Positions 1 to 5,439 of a stretch of DNA of 5,439 nucleotides are shown here, piece by piece. The stretch is from an uncultured Clostridia bacterium. Lineage in GTDB: Bacteria; Bacillota_I; Bacilli_A; RFN20; CAG-288. Below the pieces are notes generated by a model. That model saw only the letters and a list, made by a program, of their open reading frames with translations, was not told the DNA's origin and ran no database searches. Made by a program: the position numbers and the translations under genes. Within the stretch, counting starts at the first letter, position 1. Each line of letters starts with the position of its first letter. The stretch is taken from contig OMRU01000062.1 of assembly GCA_900313465.1 (NCBI GenBank), positions 1 to 5,439 on the forward strand, in the 5' to 3' direction.

Positions 1-1182
1 GTCAGAGAAAAATCCTTGTTAAATCATTTCTTGAATAAGATTGATAACATTCTTTCCGATGCTAGGAACAAACCGATTAAGGATATTTCGGAATTCATCG
101 GTAAGAGTGCCGATGAGATTTTGGAAATCTCCCAACGCCGTAACGTCGCTCAGGCTAAATCCCTCGATCAGGTCAGTGAGAACGTCGTTGCCAAACTGGT
201 CAAACAGACGGAAGATTTCAAGAAGAATGGCATCAGAGCCAATGGTGTCACTGGTGTTCCTACCGGTTATGCGGAAGCAGATAAATTCACCAAGGGTTGG
301 CATAAGGGCGATATGATTGTCATCGGTGCTCGTCCTTCCGTTGGTAAGACGGCTTTTGCTTTGAACTTGCTTTATCAGGTTGCCAAGAAACAAAAGCCAG
401 TCATCTTCTTCTCTTTGGAAATGTCGGCAGAATCTATTGCCATGCGTTTGCTCAACCTTGTTTCTGGTCTTTCTAGCGATGAAATCAACTCCCTTGAATA
501 TATGCCTGGTTCAACCAAGCAGAAAGTCTTGATCGATACCCATGATAATAGAGCTATCGCCAGCAAGGCTCAAAAGTTGCAGCGCGGCTTTGATGAACTT
601 GTCTCTCTTCCTTTCTACATCGATGATAACCCTGGTTCCAAGATGATGGATATCTCCACCAAGTGTAAGAAATTACAGAACCAGATTCGCGAAATAAAGA
701 AACAGGAAATCGGCTTGATTGCCATCGACTACTTAGGTTTGATCACCTCTCCTGGTCACGGCGGAAGTGAATCTCGTCAACAGGAAGTCTCCGATATCTC
801 CCGTCAGATCAAACAGATGGCTCGTCAGTTGGAAGTTCCCGTCATCGCTTTGACGCAGTTATCTCGTGATAGTGAAAAACGTCCAGATCACACCCCACAG
901 ATTTCTGATATTCGTGACTCTGGTGCTATTGAACAGGATGCTGATATGATCTTCATGCTCTATCGTCCTGACTACTACACCAAGCAACAGGGTATGGGTA
1001 AAGATAAAGAGGGAAATCAGGAAAACGAACAACAGGAAGAAGAAAATTCTCCAATTTCCAAAGTTGAAGTCATTCTGATTAAGAACCGTAATGGTTCCAC
1101 TGGTAAGATTCCTTTCATCTTTGATAAGGAACACTGTGCCTTTAATGTCTCTGATATCGACCGCGCTGAGGAAGGTGTCTGA
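1..1182 (+). CDS. dnaB: Replicative DNA helicase DnaB (DnaC in Bacillus), 5'-truncated by the window edge
   Basis: This is the hexameric 5'-3' helicase that unwinds DNA at the replication fork and works with primase DnaG. The frame is open from base 1 and gives 393 residues (V1 at base 1). By comparison with the usual 450-470 aa, roughly 90-120 N-terminal residues lie outside the window. The TTG at 16 is internal and is not a start. Residues 1-80 are the end of the N-terminal domain and the linker. The RecA-like C-terminal domain follows: Walker A GARPSVGKT at 109-117 (K116), SLEM with E140, Walker B LIAIDYLGLI at 239-248 (D243), ALTQLSRD at 283-290 (Q286), SDIRDSGAIEQDAD at 302-315, and the arginine-finger segment KNRNGSTG at 361-368. 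Oddities are a Gly where DYLQL is usual, an extra stretch of about 16-18 residues before FYIDD, and a Gln/Glu/Asn-rich insert at about 329-350. The TGA stop overlaps the walJ start by one base. Family assignment is certain. Confidence 0.97.
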   Translation, partial: VREKSLLNHFLNKIDNILSDARNKPIKDISEFIGKSADEILEISQRRNVAQAKSLDQVSENVVAKLVKQTEDFKKNGIRANGVTGVPTGYAEADKFTKGWHKGDMIVIGARPSVGKTAFALNLLYQVAKKQKPVIFFSLEMSAESIAMRLLNLVSGLSSDEINSLEYMPGSTKQKVLIDTHDNRAIASKAQKLQRGFDELVSLPFYIDDNPGSKMMDISTKCKKLQNQIREIKKQEIGLIAIDYLGLITSPGHGGSESRQQEVSDISRQIKQMARQLEVPVIALTQLSRDSEKRPDHTPQISDIRDSGAIEQDADMIFMLYRPDYYTKQQGMGKDKEGNQENEQQEEENSPISKVEVILIKNRNGSTGKIPFIFDKEHCAFNVSDIDRAEEGV

Positions 1183-1943
1183 TGCTTTTTGATGTGATTT
1201 CTTCAGGCTCAGCCGGTAATTCTACTATCGTCATTTCTGACGGACATGTTATCGTCCTTGATTTTGGTATCTCCAAAAAAAGAGTCAATGCCGCCTTGTC
1301 AGAATATGGCTTCTGCATAGATGATGTGGAAGGATTTTTTATCACCCACACCCATTCTGACCATGCCAGCGATGCGTTTAATGCCCCGCTTGAAAAACTA
1401 TATGTTCCTCAACCAAAGGTCAATAAAATTTCTTCCTTGATCAGCGGAGAACATTTAGTCAAAGCATATCAAACAATTTCCACTCTTGGCTTTAAAGTGA
1501 CAGCTCTACCCTTGTCTCACGATTGCCCTAATACCATGGGGTATCTTGTGGAGGATGGAAAAGAGACTTTGGTCTATCTTACCGACACCGGTTTTGTGCC
1601 AGAAAAGGATTTTCCTTATCTTCAGGATAAAAACTACTACATCTTTGAATCCAATCACGATGCTAAGATGCTTTATGAATCTAAACGTCCTGATTACCTC
1701 ATTCGTCGTATCATCTCTGACAGTGGACATCTGAGCAATTATGATAGCGCCTATTACTTATCCAACTTCATTGGCACTCATACCAAAGAGGTGATTCTTG
1801 CTCACCTTTCTGATGAATGTAACACTCCATCTTTAGCCATGCAGACCTTTGAGACGGTCATGCAGACTCAACTTGGTTATCTTCCCGACGTGAGACTAGA
1901 ATGTGCCTCAGAAAGCCATGAGACAAAAGGTGGTCAGGCATGA
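1182..1943 (+). CDS. walJ: WalJ/YycJ-family metallo-beta-lactamase-fold hydrolase
   Basis: This 253-aa protein is a full-length member of the YycJ/WalJ/VicX family of metallo-beta-lactamase-fold proteins, presumed to be metal-dependent nucleases. Known members have been linked to DNA repair and replication and sit near the WalRK cell-wall regulon. Visible motifs in order are SSGSAGN at 7-13, DFGIS at 27-31, the metal-binding HTHSDH at 56-61, LSHD at 111-114 (H113), YLTDTG at 132-137 (D135), ESNHD at 156-160, SGHLSN at 181-186 and AHLSDECNTP at 207-216. The HxHxDH, the later His/Asp ligands and the GHLSN/HLS-ECNTP signatures together separate this family from other MBL proteins. No signal peptide or membrane segment is seen, so it should be cytoplasmic. 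The start ATG lies in TGATG with the dnaB stop, with purine-rich GAGGAAGGTG at 1168-1177 as ribosome binding site, implying coupled translation with dnaB. The walRKHI genes that precede walJ in Bacillus are absent here. Precise substrate is unknown. Confidence 0.94.
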   Translation: MLFDVISSGSAGNSTIVISDGHVIVLDFGISKKRVNAALSEYGFCIDDVEGFFITHTHSDHASDAFNAPLEKLYVPQPKVNKISSLISGEHLVKAYQTISTLGFKVTALPLSHDCPNTMGYLVEDGKETLVYLTDTGFVPEKDFPYLQDKNYYIFESNHDAKMLYESKRPDYLIRRIISDSGHLSNYDSAYYLSNFIGTHTKEVILAHLSDECNTPSLAMQTFETVMQTQLGYLPDVRLECASESHETKGGQA

Positions 1944-2416
1944 ACATACGTTTTCTGATTCCTGGTAAATGCCGTGAAAAATATATCAACGATGGGGTAA
2001 ACGAATATCTTAAGCGCACCTCTAAATACGCTAAGGTATCCTTAAGTTATCTCACGGAGGAAAGTTTAAGCGATAATGCTTCTGAGGCTCAGATCAAAAA
2101 GGCTTTGGCTATCGAAGCGCAAAGAGCGCTAAAGCAGATCAAGGAAGAAGAAGTCTTGTTCCTTGTTGATGTTCATGGTAAGAAATATGATTCGTCCTCC
2201 TTTGCCAAAGTTTTACAAGGGAAGACTTCTAAAAGTGGCAACATCGTTTTCCTATTTGGTTCTTCTTATGGGCTTGATGATTCTTTAAGAAAGAGAGCGG
2301 ATGTCATTTTCTCCTTATCAGATTTTACCTTCACCCACTATATGGCGTTATTACTGACAGTGGAACAGGTTTACCGCAGTATGAAGATCATGCGCGGAGA
2401 AACCTATGACAAATAA
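1940..2416 (+). CDS. rlmH: RlmH, 23S rRNA (pseudouridine1915-N3) methyltransferase
   Basis: RlmH is a small SPOUT-class methyltransferase that uses S-adenosylmethionine to methylate pseudouridine 1915 in helix 69 of 23S rRNA on assembled ribosomes. The 158-aa length is typical. Visible features are the N-terminal strand NIRFLIPGK (2-10), VDVHGK at 76-81, the cofactor-loop segment FLFGSSYGL at 104-112, and the knotted C-terminal region with LSDFTFTH at 126-133, LTVEQVYRSMKIMRGE at 139-154 and terminal TYDK. Two departures from the usual pattern are seen: the glycine pair (GG) of the cofactor loop reads GS, and the terminal YHK/YHR tail reads YDK (D157). The fold and most motifs are intact, so the gene is called functional, but catalysis is less sure than family membership. 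The start overlaps the walJ stop as ATGA, with AAAGGTGGT at 1926-1934 as a strong Shine-Dalgarno 5 nt upstream. It appears to be the last protein gene of the dnaB-walJ-rlmH unit. Confidence 0.95.
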   Translation: MNIRFLIPGKCREKYINDGVNEYLKRTSKYAKVSLSYLTEESLSDNASEAQIKKALAIEAQRALKQIKEEEVLFLVDVHGKKYDSSSFAKVLQGKTSKSGNIVFLFGSSYGLDDSLRKRADVIFSLSDFTFTHYMALLLTVEQVYRSMKIMRGETYDK

Positions 2417-2437
2417 AGAAGAAAAACAAAAATATAT

Positions 2438-2466
2438 TTGACAAATCAAACCTTGTCCTTTATACT
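2438..2466 (+). promoter_or_regulatory. Sigma-A promoter for the tRNA-Gln gene
   Basis: A perfect -35 box TTGACA (2438-2443) is followed by a 17-bp spacer and a -10 box TATACT (2461-2466, five of six consensus bases). Transcription would start near 2473, only about 7 nt before the mature tRNA 5' end at 2480. The region between the rlmH stop and this promoter is AT-rich and shows no terminator hairpin. Upstream operon transcripts may therefore also run into the tRNA. The box sequences and spacing are seen directly; use in vivo is inferred. Confidence 0.88.
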
Positions 2467-2479
2467 CTTTACTTGCCAT

Positions 2480-2554
2480 TGCGCTATAGTCAAGCGGTAA
2501 GACAACGGTCTCTGAAACCGTGATGCCTTGGTTCGAATCCAAGTAGCGCAGCCA
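2480..2554 (+). tRNA. tRNA-Gln, anticodon CUG (CTG at 2512-2514), CCA encoded
   Basis: A complete cloverleaf can be drawn by hand. The acceptor stem TGCGCTA (2480-2486) pairs with TAGCGCA (2544-2550), followed by discriminator G2551 and encoded CCA at 2552-2554. The D-arm is GTC/GAC with loop AAGCGGTAA (2489-2503). The anticodon stem ACGGT/ACCGT (2505-2509, 2517-2521) closes loop CTCTGAA, placing CTG at 2512-2514. The variable loop is GATGC. The T-arm CTTGG/CCAAG (2527-2543) closes loop TTCGAAT. The U1-A72 first pair, G73, and the compact D-loop with CAAGCGGTAAG match bacterial tRNA-Gln, including the features by which GatCAB recognises Glu-tRNA-Gln in bacteria lacking GlnRS. C34 should read only CAG, so a UUG-anticodon gene is expected elsewhere. 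The gene has its own promoter and terminator. Confidence 0.97.
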
Positions 2555-2566
2555 TCTAGAAAATAT

Positions 2567-2593
2567 GCTCGGGAGAAATCTCGAGCTTTTCTT
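2567..2593 (+). terminator. Rho-independent terminator after tRNA-Gln
   Basis: An 8-bp stem GCTCGGGA (2567-2574) / TCTCGAGC (2579-2586), with one G-T wobble, closes a GAAA tetraloop (2575-2578) and is followed at once by TTTTCTT. This is a textbook intrinsic terminator, 12 nt after the tRNA CCA. With no hairpin between rlmH and the tRNA, it probably ends both the tRNA transcript and any read-through from dnaB-walJ-rlmH. A second T-run (TTTTTT, 2599-2604) lies slightly further on. Confidence 0.9.
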
Positions 2594-2602
2594 GTATCTT
2601 TT

Positions 2603-2631
2603 TTGGGACATTCTTATATTTTTAATATAAG
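2603..2631 (+). promoter_or_regulatory. Possible upstream promoter for pcrA-ligA (weak)
   Basis: TTGGGA (2603-2608, four of six matches to TTGACA) and TATAAG (2626-2631, five of six matches to TATAAT) are separated by exactly 17 bp. The -10-like box lies inside the right arm of the inverted repeat at 2611-2633, so occupancy of that repeat would block it. AT-rich sequence gives such matches by chance fairly often, so this is a candidate only. Confidence 0.35.
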
Positions 2632-2633
2632 AA
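2611..2633. repeat. Perfect 10-bp inverted repeat (TTT spacer) upstream of pcrA, operator-like
   Basis: TTCTTATATT (2611-2620) and AATATAAGAA (2624-2633) are exact reverse complements around a 3-nt TTT spacer. The symmetry centre is 28 bp upstream of the -10 box at 2650-2655, about -40 from the predicted start, and the right arm covers the place where a -35 box should be. It is separate from the tRNA terminator and has no T-tract following it, so it is not itself a good terminator. The geometry fits a dimeric regulator's operator, but no specific regulator is recognised, and the low GC content makes some fortuitous symmetry possible. Confidence 0.6.
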
Positions 2634-2646
2634 GGGTGGTAAGTTT

Positions 2647-2655
2647 TGCTATAAT
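2647..2655 (+). promoter_or_regulatory. Extended -10 promoter for pcrA-ligA
   Basis: TGCTATAAT at 2647-2655 is a consensus -10 hexamer (TATAAT, 2650-2655) preceded by the TGn extension. At -35 spacing the sequence is ATAAGA, only three of six matches, so recognition would rely on the extended -10 or on an activator. The predicted start is near 2662, about 17 nt before the pcrA ATG. Confidence 0.75.
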
Positions 2656-2662
2656 ATACCCC

Positions 2663-2668
2663 AGGAAG
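2663..2668 (+). promoter_or_regulatory. pcrA ribosome binding site (AGGAAG)
   Basis: AGGAAG lies 10 nt before the ATG at 2679 and supports that start. If transcription begins near 2662 from the extended -10 promoter, the Shine-Dalgarno sits at the very 5' end of the message, leaving an unusually short leader. If the weaker upstream promoter is used, the leader would be about 40 nt. Confidence 0.65.
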
Positions 2669-2678
2669 AATTAGAATC

Positions 2679-5439
<2,761 letters not shown>

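Noticed and set aside
16..18. TTG as a possible start for dnaB
   Set aside because: The frame is open back to base 1, there is no Shine-Dalgarno, and a start there would remove much of the N-terminal domain found in all replicative DnaB proteins.

Overview
This is a compact, housekeeping stretch of a low-to-moderate GC Firmicutes-type chromosome, most plausibly from the Bacilli, Erysipelotrichia or Mollicutes-related side of the phylum. The evidence is the gene content and order: replicative helicase DnaB, then WalJ/YycJ, then RlmH, which echoes the dnaC...walJ...rlmH region of Bacillus and its relatives; and a PcrA-type helicase followed directly by NAD-dependent DNA ligase, the classic pcrA-ligA pair. 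Shine-Dalgarno sequences are strong and spacing is tight. TGA ends two of the genes and Trp is encoded by TGG, so the organism uses the standard bacterial code rather than the Mycoplasma/Spiroplasma code.

Layout, all on the + strand. Positions 1-2416 hold a translationally coupled trio: the C-terminal part of dnaB (its start lies left of the window), walJ (stop/start overlap TGATG) and rlmH (overlap ATGA). Positions 2417-2678 are a busy intergenic region. It holds a near-consensus sigma-A promoter, a complete tRNA-Gln with anticodon CUG, an intrinsic terminator, a perfect 10-bp inverted repeat, and one clear plus one possible promoter for the next unit. Positions 2679-5439 hold pcrA/uvrD-type helicase (complete, 773 aa) and the first 145 codons of ligA, which starts 2 nt after the pcrA stop and has its Shine-Dalgarno inside the pcrA coding sequence.

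Functionally the genes belong to DNA replication and repair (DnaB, WalJ, PcrA, LigA) and translation (RlmH modifies 23S rRNA helix 69; tRNA-Gln). No mobile element, CRISPR array, defence system or other accessory module is visible. I do not see a previously undescribed system here. The points worth a second look are: the palindrome at the pcrA promoter and the very short inferred pcrA leader; the CUG-anticodon tRNA-Gln alongside CAG-biased Gln codons; several substitutions at normally conserved positions (RlmH terminal His to Asp, DnaB DYLQL to DYLGL, LigA Tyr to Phe in domain Ia, PcrA motif V); and two insertions in DnaB.
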